From assembly GCF_000404225.1 (NCBI RefSeq), contig NC_021353.1, positions 1,674,001 to 1,738,000 on the forward strand: 64,000 bases of DNA, read 5' to 3'. Shown here in pieces: positions 42,935-51,932 of this stretch (position 1 is its first letter; every line of letters begins with the position of its first letter). Source of the DNA: Candidatus Methanomassiliicoccus intestinalis Issoire-Mx1. GTDB lineage: Archaea > Thermoplasmatota > Thermoplasmata > Methanomassiliicoccales > Methanomassiliicoccaceae. A program made the position numbers and the translations under genes. The notes below the pieces were generated by a model. The model saw only the letters and a list, made by a program, of their open reading frames with translations, was not told where the DNA came from and searched no databases.

Positions 42935-43387
42935 CTACTTGATTTTTAGTTCGAGTTGGATATTGACGCGTTCATATTCCATATTGTCTATCGGCACCTC
43001 ATAAAATCCCATTTTAGAATATAGATGCATAGCCGCGGTCAGTATGCGGTTTGAAACAATCATCAACTTTTTTGCACCGTGTTCTACAGCATGATTCATA
43101 CACGCTTTTAAAACCGCCGAACCTGCCCCATTTCCTTGATATTTTTCATCGGTAGCAAGTTTACAAATTTCCCACGTACAATTCTCTTTTGGAATGATCA
43201 TACAGGTTGCAATGACCTTTTCTTGGTCTACAGCAAAATAAACGGCCGCGCCTTGTTCAATAAGCGACTCTACGCCGTTTAACATGTCCAGATCATTCTT
43301 TTCAATCTTAAAATATTTATTTAGCCATGCCAGGTTTAAATCAATGAAGTCATTTTTGTATTGCTTTTGGTATGATACGATCTCCAT
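42935..43387 (-). CDS. GNAT family N-acetyltransferase
   Basis: A 150-residue protein. The acetyl-CoA motif ATDEKYQGNGAGSAVLKACM and the C-terminal AAMHLYSKMGFYEVP are those of GNAT enzymes. The substrate is unknown. A MarR-family pseudogene lies directly upstream on the same strand. In bacteria such MarR-GNAT pairs are common, so this locus may have come by transfer from a bacterium. Confidence 0.82.
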   Translation of the reverse strand: MEIVSYQKQYKNDFIDLNLAWLNKYFKIEKNDLDMLNGVESLIEQGAAVYFAVDQEKVIATCMIIPKENCTWEICKLATDEKYQGNGAGSAVLKACMNHAVEHGAKKLMIVSNRILTAAMHLYSKMGFYEVPIDNMEYERVNIQLELKIK

Positions 43388-43399
43388 TTTACAATTCCC

Positions 43400-43720
43400 C
43401 TACATCTCCAGAAGCTCTTTTATCATTAACGTAGCATTGATAAATTGTTGACGTTCTGTTTCATTTAATGAGTCTAATAATTTTGATATGCGAGTACTCA
43501 CCTTTTCCGACAATTCGTCACCTGTTTTTGACATTTTTGGTTAAAACAAACAACATATCCTGGTATCTTGTTTCGACCATACCTTTCTTAATAAGTCCCC
43601 CGTTTTCCAACCTTTTTATCACACGGCGCGGGTATAGTCTTTATTCAAATGCAGTTTTTGTCATAACGCTCGCGGAACAACCCCGGCAGATAAAATTTCA
43701 CCTAAAACTCAGATATATAT
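43400..43720 (-). pseudogene. Decayed MarR-family regulator
   Basis: Minus-strand reading gives CSASVMTKTAFE, a TAA stop, then RLYPRRVIKRLENGGLIKKG followed by a winged-helix wing (MVETRYQDMLFVLTKN). A frameshift near the AAACAGGTGA at about 43527 is needed to continue into the C-terminal helix TGDELSEKVSTRISKLLDSL ..LLEM, ending TAG. So at least one stop and one frameshift break the gene. The upstream boundary is approximate. It lies 12 bases before the acetyltransferase. Confidence 0.6.
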
Positions 43721-43980
43721 CGGTGTCCTGTTACAATCCAGATAAGTATATCACCCAAACACTCAAAGTTACGGCATATATTCTGTTAAAATCTTGATGA
43801 GTCTATCGCATCTATACACAATACCAGAATAACATAGGTAATTGCCACAAGCAAGCATTTTCAAAGACCATTCTGAGCAAAGATTGTCAAGAATCTTATT
43901 GATCTTAACTCTTTTAAATAAAGCAATGGTCCAAATCCTAAGAAATACTGAGAAAATGCAGTCAGATTGTGTTGATTTGG

Positions 43981-44064
43981 TGCAAGGGATGGGATTTGAA
44001 CCCATGAACCGCTAAGGACGGGATCTTAAGTCCCGCGCCGTTGGCCAAGCTTGACTACCCTTGC
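43981..44064 (-). tRNA. tRNA-Leu (TAA)
   Basis: Minus strand: acceptor GCAAGGG/CCCTTGC with discriminator A, anticodon loop CTTAAGA (anticodon TAA), long variable arm as in class II tRNAs, T loop GGTTCAAATCC. No CCA encoded, no intron. Confidence 0.93.
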
Positions 44065-44107
44065 GTTGGTCGCCTCCATAGTTTGTCGAGTATATGATAT
44101 TTATCAA

Positions 44108-45823
44108 TTACAATTTGTTGCCAAGGTCAGCTTTTCCCTTACGGTTTTTCTGTTTATGCGACCTTAAAGCATTGATTCCATCAATCACAAGGACTATTGA
44201 AAATATGATTAAGATCACAATTAAGATCAGCTGCAAACCTTCAGCAATAAAGGTTCCAGTTCCTAAAACAAACAGTTTCATTACGTTGTTGTAGAAAGTT
44301 ATGCATAATGCTGAGATGGATGCTACAAGCATGAACGCCATAGGAATTATGAACATTTTATTTGATTTTCCTTCATGTACCATCCAGGCAGCTACTGCCA
44401 TCAATGCCAACACGGCCAGAAGCTGATTGGCAGATCCAAATAAGGGCCATATGTTTTCATATCCGCCTGTTGCAAGAAGCGCTCCGAGCCCTACTGTTAT
44501 AAGCGTAGAAAAATAAGGGTTGGTAAGCAGTTTTCTGGCTTTGGTAGGAATGCCGTCATCAGAGAAGAATTCCTGGAACATGTATCTTGCAAGCCTTGTA
44601 GCAGTATCCAAAGAAGTTAATGCAAAGGCAGATATCGCAAGAATCAAAACGATATACGCCACATCATAGTACTGCGGAATTCCCAGAGCAGCAACCATAT
44701 TGGCAATACCGGCGGCAAATACCTGTGTAGGTGTTCCAGACGGCATGGATCCCTGTGCAAACAGGGTTCCCACGGCAATAAGTGCAATAATGGCAAGAAC
44801 ACATTCTATGAGCATTCCGCCGTATCCAATCAATTTAGCATCTTTTTCATGGTCAAGCTGTTTTGATGTTGTTCCCGACCCAACAAGACTGTGAAATCCA
44901 GAGATTGCACCGCACGCAACTGTAATAAACAACATCGGAAACAGCTGGCTTGTTCCATTGATGCCCCCGAACCCTGTGTATGCAGGAAGAGTTATCTGGG
45001 TACCAGTAAATAATATCCCGATTATTGCCGCAGCCATCATCCCATACAGCAGGAATGAATTCAGATAGTCCCTCGGCTGCAACAGTATCCAGACAGGTGC
45101 CACAGAAGCTATGAAAACATAAACAAATATGATAATAGTCCAAGCTGTACTGCCCAGATATAATGGATAATACAGACCAACGGCAATGCATGCTATGATA
45201 GCAATAATACCAAAGATTGTGGTTATCAGGAGATTCGTTTTGTATCGATAGAGAAATATTCCAAATATGATCGATACAAATATGAACAGCATTGAAGCCA
45301 TTGCAGTGGACCCATTGGCTGCCACGGTGGTCGTAATGCCGCTTGTAGTTGTGAATCCATCAAATGTATCGATGACAATTGAAGCAAAGGCAGCCACTAC
45401 AAGAAGAAGAGTCAGATATGCAAAAATGAAAAATAATTTTTTAGCTCTGGGGCCGATGTGTTCAGAAATTACATATCCGATAGACCGACCTTTGTGACGA
45501 ATAGAAGCCAAGATGGATGAAAAATCTTGAACAGCTCCGAAGAATATTCCACCGATTACTATCCACAAAAATACCGGCAGCCATCCAAATATTGCTGCCT
45601 GGATTGGACCATTTATGGGCCCTGCACCGGCAATCGATGCAAAGTGATGTCCCAGTAAAACAGGGGCTTTGGATGGCACATAATCAACACCATCCTGCTG
45701 AGTATGAGCCGGAGTCTCATGATCATTGTTGACTCCCCATTTTTTAGCCAACCATCCACCATAGAATATATATCCAAAAAATAAAACGACAATGCCAATG
45801 ATTAGGATATATGCAGAGTTCAC
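44108..45823 (-). CDS. cstA: CstA-type carbon starvation protein / peptide (pyruvate) transporter
   Basis: A 571-residue membrane protein with about 15 hydrophobic segments. Typical N-terminal segments are GYIFYGGWLAKKWGVN, APVLLGHHFASIAGAGPING and FGAVQDFSSILASIRHKGRS. The family imports peptides or pyruvate. It ends in a basic tail (RSHKQKNRKGKADLGNKL). The upstream gene is two bases away, so the two form an operon. Confidence 0.88.
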   Translation of the reverse strand: MNSAYILIIGIVVLFFGYIFYGGWLAKKWGVNNDHETPAHTQQDGVDYVPSKAPVLLGHHFASIAGAGPINGPIQAAIFGWLPVFLWIVIGGIFFGAVQDFSSILASIRHKGRSIGYVISEHIGPRAKKLFFIFAYLTLLLVVAAFASIVIDTFDGFTTTSGITTTVAANGSTAMASMLFIFVSIIFGIFLYRYKTNLLITTIFGIIAIIACIAVGLYYPLYLGSTAWTIIIFVYVFIASVAPVWILLQPRDYLNSFLLYGMMAAAIIGILFTGTQITLPAYTGFGGINGTSQLFPMLFITVACGAISGFHSLVGSGTTSKQLDHEKDAKLIGYGGMLIECVLAIIALIAVGTLFAQGSMPSGTPTQVFAAGIANMVAALGIPQYYDVAYIVLILAISAFALTSLDTATRLARYMFQEFFSDDGIPTKARKLLTNPYFSTLITVGLGALLATGGYENIWPLFGSANQLLAVLALMAVAAWMVHEGKSNKMFIIPMAFMLVASISALCITFYNNVMKLFVLGTGTFIAEGLQLILIVILIIFSIVLVIDGINALRSHKQKNRKGKADLGNKL

Positions 45824-45824
45824 G

Positions 45825-46334
45825 TCAGCTTACCTCTTTTAGGCATGAAGATAGGAAATCGGTTAATTCCTTCCCGGCTTTATTGGCGATTACTGCAGGA
45901 GTATTAATATCTAGCACCAACAATCGCAGAATAGCCCATCCATGAAAAGTTAAAAGAAAGTTCTTAGAAAACTTACAGGACTTGATTTTAGATATTACGG
46001 GTGGATCGATGGCATCTGCCAGAATGATTGCTGTGATGTAAGAGCACATATGTTCATTGTGAGGGTGAATCTGCATCAAGCCTTCACTTATTGATTTTTC
46101 TTTACATATTGTAAACTCATCAAGATCCAAAAAAGATGTGGAGTAGACATAAACATAGTCATTTGTTTCTACACCCCACATCTTAACTGATTTTATCAAA
46201 ACAAATTTTTCAGTCCTGGAATGAAAACATGCTTTTGCAACTAGAGATTCTTGATCGACGACTCTTTCGATGTCAAAGTAGCTTTTATAAGAGTTTAAAA
46301 CAGCTTCTAAAACAGAATCTCTGGAAAGCGACAT
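45825..46334 (-). CDS. Conserved hypothetical protein upstream of cstA
   Basis: A 169-residue protein of mixed alpha/beta. The N-terminal helix VLEAVLNSYKSYFDIERVVD is followed by strands (EKFVLIKSVKMWGVETNDYV). No family is recognised and no membrane segment is convincing. It lies in an operon with cstA, so it could assist or regulate transport. GC and codon use look like its neighbours. Confidence 0.65.
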   Translation of the reverse strand: MSLSRDSVLEAVLNSYKSYFDIERVVDQESLVAKACFHSRTEKFVLIKSVKMWGVETNDYVYVYSTSFLDLDEFTICKEKSISEGLMQIHPHNEHMCSYITAIILADAIDPPVISKIKSCKFSKNFLLTFHGWAILRLLVLDINTPAVIANKAGKELTDFLSSCLKEVS

Positions 46335-46380
46335 GGGGTTCCCTCATGATTTGTAACCCTCTAAAAGTAAAAAGAAAGTT

Positions 46381-46398
46381 ATGTCCCATAGGGGACAT
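46381..46398 (-). terminator. Hairpin terminator after rpl11
   Basis: Minus strand ATGTCCCC-TAT-GGGACAT followed by a T-rich run (ACTTTCTTTTTAC). It lies just past the rpl11 stop and ends the ftsZ-secE-spt5-rpl11 block. Confidence 0.6.
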
Positions 46399-46400
46399 GT

Positions 46401-46877
46401 TTATTCAACAAAAGCCTGATCGTATGCGCCATCAAGAATATCTTTACGGATAGCTCTCGGCTCTTTTCCATCGATTGTGACTCCCATTGAATCACAGGTT
46501 CCGATGACTTCCAGAGAACGCATTTTAACATCTTTTCCCATAAGAGAATCGCCTTTCATCTGAGCGATCTTTACGACCTGCTCGATTTTGAGATCCCCGA
46601 CTTTATCAGCTTTTGTAGATCCAGAGCCTTTCTCAATGCCCAGTTCTTTTGTAACCAAAGAAGATGTTGGGGGTGTTCCTACTTTTATTTCAAAGTTCTT
46701 GTCCTTGTCAATTATAATTTTAACAGGGACTTTCATTCCATCGAATGCCTTTGTCTTTTCATTTATTGCTCCAACGATCTGAGGAATATTAACACCGAGA
46801 GGTCCAAGTGCTGGACCGAGTGGCTGACCGGGAGTGGCTTTTCCGCCTTCAACTAATACCTCAACTGTATCTGCCAT
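46401..46877 (-). CDS. rpl11: Ribosomal protein uL11
   Basis: 158 residues from MADTVEVLVEGGKATPGQPL. GPALGPLGVNIPQIVGAINE and the C-terminal RNA-binding KADKVGDLKIEQVVKIAQMK region are diagnostic. It binds the GTPase-associated centre of 23S rRNA. The longer reading from 46898 overlaps spt5 and is not needed. Usual archaeal order secE-spt5-rpl11. Confidence 0.95.
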   Translation of the reverse strand: MADTVEVLVEGGKATPGQPLGPALGPLGVNIPQIVGAINEKTKAFDGMKVPVKIIIDKDKNFEIKVGTPPTSSLVTKELGIEKGSGSTKADKVGDLKIEQVVKIAQMKGDSLMGKDVKMRSLEVIGTCDSMGVTIDGKEPRAIRKDILDGAYDQAFVE

Positions 46878-46881
46878 ATTA

Positions 46882-47757
46882 TCACCTTTCTTTTTCAAGA
46901 ACTCTTACATGGTCCCCTCGCACAGTAACTGGGATAGGAACCATTGCTTCGAACAATTCGACTGTAATCTCTTCTTTAGCTTCATCAATCTGCTGAACCC
47001 TGGCCTTTTCACCCTTGAACGGGCCGGCGACCAACTCAACAACATCGCCTTCGACTATGCCAGAAACGAGAGGCTTTGGTGCGAGATAATGATCTATTTC
47101 ATCAAAGTTCATTTCTCCTTCAACAAAGCTGTGAGCTTTCCTAACACCCCTGACGATTTCTCTCATCTTATCAGTATTCATACCTTCGATGAGAACGTAT
47201 CCCCTGAGATTAGTAGGAGCGAGTATTGCAGAGATATCAGATTTACCGGCTTTAGCACGGCTTGCGATACCGTCCGCAACATCTTTTTCATGACCGATTG
47301 AAGTTTTAAGTGCCATTATTGACTGTCTAGCCTCTGCCGTGTACTGAACAGAAGCATATTCACTTGGTATATCCACAAGGCTTGCGTTTATTTTTATATA
47401 AAGCCTGTCGTGTAAAGATGCTCCGATTGGAGCGTAAATATCCATCTTAATGATTTTCGCACTGGAACCTTCGATAGAGACGTCAAAGTCTGATGAAGAA
47501 TGTGAACTTTGATTATCGTAGAGCGAGGCTCCTGTTGAATCGAATAATCTTACATTCCATTCTGCAGCGTCATCAGGTATGAGTTCTAAAGCAATGCTTA
47601 ATCTAACTTTCTTCTTAGAAGAATCTGAACCCTTAATCTGGAAAGATGTGTTTATTGAACCAGAAGCTGGTACTTTAAACTCAGTTTCATCAAAAATGAG
47701 AGATAGCATACCGCTACTACTCTCAGAAGCGGCACCTTGAGGATCTTGATACATCAT
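46882..47757 (-). CDS. spt5: Transcription elongation factor Spt5 with extra N-terminal domain
   Basis: A 291-residue protein, against about 150 in ordinary archaeal Spt5. Residues about 147-291 are NusG/Spt5: the NGN domain (IMALKTSIGHEKDVADGIAS through RGYVLIEGMNTDKMREIVRG) and KOW (VSGIVEGDVVELVAGPFKGE). Residues 1-about 145 are an unrelated, strand-rich domain (FDETEFKVPASGSINTSFQI, VRLSIALELIPDDAAEWNVR), beta-sandwich-like. It sits in the usual place between secE and rpl11, so the extension belongs to the real Spt5. The start may be 47754. Confidence 0.85.
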   Translation of the reverse strand: MMYQDPQGAASESSSGMLSLIFDETEFKVPASGSINTSFQIKGSDSSKKKVRLSIALELIPDDAAEWNVRLFDSTGASLYDNQSSHSSSDFDVSIEGSSAKIIKMDIYAPIGASLHDRLYIKINASLVDIPSEYASVQYTAEARQSIMALKTSIGHEKDVADGIASRAKAGKSDISAILAPTNLRGYVLIEGMNTDKMREIVRGVRKAHSFVEGEMNFDEIDHYLAPKPLVSGIVEGDVVELVAGPFKGEKARVQQIDEAKEEITVELFEAMVPIPVTVRGDHVRVLEKER

Positions 47758-47770
47758 TTTACCCCGAAAT

Positions 47771-47992
47771 TTAGAAGTATCCTGGCAGGTAATTCATAAG
47801 CCAGTAAATTACGAATCCAACTCCACCAATAAGAGCTATTCCTAATGCAGTGATCTTAACAATGCCCAAATATTCTTCATACGATGGTTTGCGAGCCATC
47901 TTCAGTACTCTACCATACTTTCCTTTACCGATACTTTTAGCTCGCTCTTCGACGTTTTTTTGAACTTCCCAAGATTTATCAACTACATTCAT
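47771..47992 (-). CDS. secE: Protein translocase subunit SecE/Sss1
   Basis: A 73-residue protein: an amphipathic cytoplasmic N-terminus (VLKMARKPSYEEYLGIVKIT) and one membrane segment (ALGIALIGGVGFVIYWLM). Size and order are typical for archaea. A TATA-like TGCTATATACTC lies about 100 bases upstream on the minus strand, so secE-spt5-rpl11 may have their own promoter. Confidence 0.88.
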   Translation of the reverse strand: MNVVDKSWEVQKNVEERAKSIGKGKYGRVLKMARKPSYEEYLGIVKITALGIALIGGVGFVIYWLMNYLPGYF

Positions 47993-48163
47993 TTCGGCAC
48001 GCTCTCGTTTTTCATTAAACCGTCTTAGTAAGGGTTACAGACGTCTCCACTTTTTGTATCTTACTACAACAAGCAGAGAAATGAGTATATAGCATCCAAT
48101 GAAGGATACTCGACTGTGTCAATCCCTACGGCTATTTTATTCTTTCCTCTTGAACATACGATA

Positions 48164-49291
48164 TCAGTCGATGAAATCTACATCTTCCGCAGTTGTTTTA
48201 ACTCTGTTTCTGTCAGGACCCAGGATGTTATTTGATTTTACACCAGTTATTACTACCATAACCCTGACTGCATCGCCCAATTCAGGATCGACTGCTGCAC
48301 CCCATATGATGCGGGCATTGGGAGAAACACGTGATTGGATTACAGAAGCCACCCTCTCTGCTTCGGAGATAGACATGTTATTTCCACCGGTGATGTTTAC
48401 AAGAACTCCGGTAGCCTCTGAGATGTCTACATCGATTAAAGGAGAGTTTATAGCAGCATCGATTGCTTCCTCAACACGGTTTTTATTGCTGTCACTTTCT
48501 CCCAGGCCAATCATTGCGACTCCTGCACCTTTCATGATTGTTTTAACATCATTAAAGTCCAGATTTACAAGTCCAGGCTTGGTAATCAGTTCTGTAATTC
48601 CTTTAATTGCTCTGACAAGTACTTCATCAGCCACTTTAAATGCTTCATTGATAGCTAGCCTCGGGCAGATCTCCAGAAGCTTATCGTTTGGAATGACTAT
48701 TACAGTATCTGCAGATTCCCTTAAGCGCTCCAAACCCCATTCAGCATTTTCTGACCTTATATTCCCTTCAGCTTTGAATGGATAAGTTACTACAGCTACA
48801 GTCAAAGCTCCCATGTCTTTGGCAAGTTTTGCAACATATGGTGCTGATCCTGTTCCGGTTCCGCCGCCCATACCTGCAGTTACAAACACGATATCAGAGC
48901 GATCCAGAGCTCCACGGAGTTCTAGCTCTGCTTCTCTGGCTGCATCTTCTCCAACTCTAGGCAACGCACCTGCACCCAGACCTCTTGTTATTCTTCTCCC
49001 TAATAACAGCTTATTCGGAGAATGAACTGCAAGAAGATGCTGAGCGTCTGTATTTGCTGCGTAGACTTCAGCTCCAGTAACACCTACTTCAGAAAGGCGG
49101 TCGATAGTGTTTGTTCCGCCACCGCCACAACCTATAATTTTGATGTTTGTTCTTAGAGATTCTAGTACTTCCAATAAAAGCTGATCCTCTGCTGAGAATT
49201 GTCTGCCCCCAGATTCACTTTCTGGGATTTGTGAGGGGTCCGTGGCCTGCATGCTGGCACGGGAAATTGCATCGTTTATGAATGATTTCAT
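48164..49291 (-). CDS. ftsZ: Cell-division protein FtsZ, second copy
   Basis: About 375 residues from MKSFINDAISRA. GTP-binding GCGGGGTNTIDRL, AANTDAQHL and tubulin signature AGMGGGTGTGSAPY are intact. The C-terminus (NRVKTTAEDVDFID) is short and acidic without a clear linker peptide. It is a tandem paralogue of the gene at 49465, with near-identical DNA over several motifs. The longer start at 49321 adds a basic stretch without support. Confidence 0.93.
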   Translation of the reverse strand: MKSFINDAISRASMQATDPSQIPESESGGRQFSAEDQLLLEVLESLRTNIKIIGCGGGGTNTIDRLSEVGVTGAEVYAANTDAQHLLAVHSPNKLLLGRRITRGLGAGALPRVGEDAAREAELELRGALDRSDIVFVTAGMGGGTGTGSAPYVAKLAKDMGALTVAVVTYPFKAEGNIRSENAEWGLERLRESADTVIVIPNDKLLEICPRLAINEAFKVADEVLVRAIKGITELITKPGLVNLDFNDVKTIMKGAGVAMIGLGESDSNKNRVEEAIDAAINSPLIDVDISEATGVLVNITGGNNMSISEAERVASVIQSRVSPNARIIWGAAVDPELGDAVRVMVVITGVKSNNILGPDRNRVKTTAEDVDFID

Positions 49292-49464
49292 TGTGATACC
49301 TCTACGACGGTTTGGCTGCAATCCGTCATGGTCTGACAGGATTGTGAGATGAATTTTTAGCCTCGTGGTGTTGAGGCTTAAATCCCCTCATATCGTATCA
49401 GGTTTTTAAGTCATCTGTAATGACGTATTTATCTATGATGCCATGAGTGCATTACGCGAGAGCC

Positions 49465-50607
49465 TCATCTGACGGTTGGTATTCCGTCAAGATATTCTTC
49501 ATCAACCGGTTTTTTGTCAAAAATCTGCTCAGATTTGACACCCGTTATGATCAGCATAACACGCATTTTATTTGAGAGTGCTGGATCGACTGCTGCACCC
49601 CATATGATACGGGCATTGGGAGAAACACGTGACTGAATCGTGGATGCGACTTTTTCAGCCTCCATAAGAGTCATGTTTGTTCCACCAACCACATTGATCA
49701 GCACACCTGTAGCATCAGAGATATCAACTTCAAGTAAAGGCGAATTTAATGCATCTTCAATAGCTTCTGTAGCACGATCATCTGAGTCTTCTTCCGACTC
49801 TCCAAGTCCAATTAGAGCTACGCCAGCACCTTTCATGATTGTTTTAATATCATTAAAGTCCAGATTTACAAGTCCAGGCTTGGTAATTATTTCAGTAATT
49901 CCTTTTATGGCTCTCATCAAAAGTTCATCAGCAACTTTGAATGCCACATTTATCGAAACATTCGGACAAACTTTCAGAAGTTTATCATTTGGAATAACGA
50001 TTACTGTATCGGCTGACTCTCTTAATCTGTCTAATCCCCAAATTGCGTTTTCCATCCTCATGCGGCCTTCGCCTTCAAAAGGCATAGTGGTGACAGCGAT
50101 TGTAAGCGCACCCATGCTCTTAGCAAGTTTTGCAACATATGGTGCCGATCCGGTTCCGGTTCCGCCGCCCATACCTGCAGTTACAAACACAATGTGGGCA
50201 TCCATTAGACTTCTTCTCAATTCATCATCAGCTTCGGCTGCAGCTTCTTCCCCTACTCTTGGCAAGGCACCTGCACCCAGACCTCTTGTGCACCTTCTCC
50301 CTAAAAGAATTTTATGAGGCGCGTTTACAGCTAAAAGATGCTGGGCATCAGTATTTGCTGCATACAATTCAGCACCGGTTATGCCTTCTTCAACAATACG
50401 ACCAATTGTATTTGTACCGCCTCCGCCGCATCCTACAATCTTGATGTTTGTTTTAAGCTGGTCTAAGAATCTTGAAAGTTCGTCATCGATAGCAGAAAGC
50501 TGTTGCGGTTGAGCGTAGTTCTGATCTTGTACAGCATATGCCGGAGGGGCTTGCTGTTGATTAGGTGATGTCCCTCTAGAAAGTGCCTCATCAATTAGTG
50601 ATCTCAT
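49465..50607 (-). CDS. ftsZ: Cell-division protein FtsZ, first copy
   Basis: About 380 residues from MRSLIDEALSRGTSP. It has a Gln/Pro-rich N-terminal extension (NQQQAPPAYAVQDQNYAQPQ) that the other copy lacks, then GCGGGGTNTIGRI and AGMGGGTGTGSAPY. The short C-terminus ends DEEYLDGIPTVR. Many archaea have FtsZ1 and FtsZ2 with different jobs, but side-by-side copies are less usual. Spacing to the next copy is about 170 bases. Confidence 0.93.
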   Translation of the reverse strand: MRSLIDEALSRGTSPNQQQAPPAYAVQDQNYAQPQQLSAIDDELSRFLDQLKTNIKIVGCGGGGTNTIGRIVEEGITGAELYAANTDAQHLLAVNAPHKILLGRRCTRGLGAGALPRVGEEAAAEADDELRRSLMDAHIVFVTAGMGGGTGTGSAPYVAKLAKSMGALTIAVTTMPFEGEGRMRMENAIWGLDRLRESADTVIVIPNDKLLKVCPNVSINVAFKVADELLMRAIKGITEIITKPGLVNLDFNDIKTIMKGAGVALIGLGESEEDSDDRATEAIEDALNSPLLEVDISDATGVLINVVGGTNMTLMEAEKVASTIQSRVSPNARIIWGAAVDPALSNKMRVMLIITGVKSEQIFDKKPVDEEYLDGIPTVR

Positions 50608-51113
50608 GTGCATCCCTTTGTACTGCAACGCAACATCTATATTAAATAATTACCACTGGTCTGCTAATTGTCTGCCACAATTATCTAAAAATATAATTCA
50701 TATATTTTAAACTCTGGCATCTGTAAAAAAGCAATCGGAATAATAATTATAACTATAACTTACATAAGATAAATACGTAGTTTAAGAGATTGGTTCAAAA
50801 TATTGTCAGACAATTGTCATACAATAGTCACGATCTGCTTGAGTTATCTCATTAATCTGTTATTTTTAGCTGAGAGTTGACATTACTAATTTTGATCATC
50901 TCTTGTGCCGGACATAAAGATTAATTAATGTATATCGTAGATATTTACAGGTATACGAATACAAAAGTATATCAGTGATTGATTAATAGCAAAATTAATC
51001 TGTATTTCGAATAAACACGATTGATGCCTCAAAGTGCCAACCCGGACTTCAATATGTTATATCAATATGCAGAGGTGAAAACAATTGTGTCCAAAAACAA
51101 GGAGAGAAATTAT
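50608..51113. other. Divergent intergenic region with thiM leader
   Basis: AT-rich, no ORF. A possible leader structure before thiM has an outer CCTC/GAGG helix (51027-51030 with 51072-51075) enclosing AAGT(G)CC-AACCC-GGACTT (51032-51049). A known TPP riboswitch consensus is not visible. GAGGTGA (51072-51078) also lies before a possible GTG start at 51087. Confidence 0.4.
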
Positions 51114-51932
51114 ATGTTTTCAGATATCATGAAAAATGTAAAGGCAAAGTCTCCCCTGATCAATGTAATTACTAATTTTGTCACGGTGAATGACTGTGCT
51201 AACATCCTGCTTGCAGCTGGTGCATCACCATGCATGGCTTATGACATTAGAGAAGTAGAAGACATTGTTTCAATAAGTCAAGGCCTTGTAATCAATTTAG
51301 GAGCTATAGAAGACGATCGGGCAATGCTTCTTTCAACAAAAAAAGCCAATGAAATGAAGATACCAGTAATTTTTGACCCGGTGGCCGCTGGTGCAAGCAG
51401 ACTCCGTAATGATTTATGCACTGAGTTTCTGCAAAATGTAAAATTTTCAGTTATCCGCGGAAATATTTCTGAAATAAAATCATTAGCACTTGGAAGCTCA
51501 ACGACTAAAGGCGTAGATGCTGCGGACGCGGATGAAATTACTGAGAATAATATTTCAGAAGTCGTAAAAATGGCTAAATCATTGAGTGAAAAAACCGGTT
51601 CGGTTATTGCGATATCGGGAAAGACAGATGTGGTGGCTGACCACCAAAGAGCATATATTATAAAAAACGGACATCCGATGATGGCATTAATCACCGGAAG
51701 CGGCTGCATGCTGACAACACTCATATGCGCATATTGTGCCGCAAATCCAGACAGGATTTTTGAATCAACTGCTGCGGCAGTATGTACAATGGGGGTGTGC
51801 GGAGAGTATGCTTATCAAAAAACAATAGATACAGACACCGGAACATCATCGTTTAGGAATTACCTGATAGATTATGTCAGCAAATTAGACAGTGAGATGA
51901 TCGAGGAGCGTATGAAACTTGAAGTTTACTAA
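51114..51932 (+). CDS. thiM: Hydroxyethylthiazole kinase
   Basis: 272 residues from ATG 51114, preceded by AAGGAGAG; a GTG at 51087 with GAGGTGA is an alternative start in frame. Typical stretches are PLINVITNFVTVNDCANILL, PVIFDPVAAGASRLR and ALITGSGCMLTTLICAYCAA with the catalytic Cys. It phosphorylates the thiazole half of thiamine for salvage. Overlaps thiE by 14 bases. Confidence 0.92.
   Translation: MFSDIMKNVKAKSPLINVITNFVTVNDCANILLAAGASPCMAYDIREVEDIVSISQGLVINLGAIEDDRAMLLSTKKANEMKIPVIFDPVAAGASRLRNDLCTEFLQNVKFSVIRGNISEIKSLALGSSTTKGVDAADADEITENNISEVVKMAKSLSEKTGSVIAISGKTDVVADHQRAYIIKNGHPMMALITGSGCMLTTLICAYCAANPDRIFESTAAAVCTMGVCGEYAYQKTIDTDTGTSSFRNYLIDYVSKLDSEMIEERMKLEVY

Noticed and set aside
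43468..43797. 109-codon plus-strand gene
   Set aside because: It is the shadow of the decayed MarR gene, whose winged-helix sequence is recognisable on the minus strand.
50700..51113. TPP riboswitch before thiM
   Set aside because: The conserved CTGAGA and related core of the TPP aptamer is not visible.
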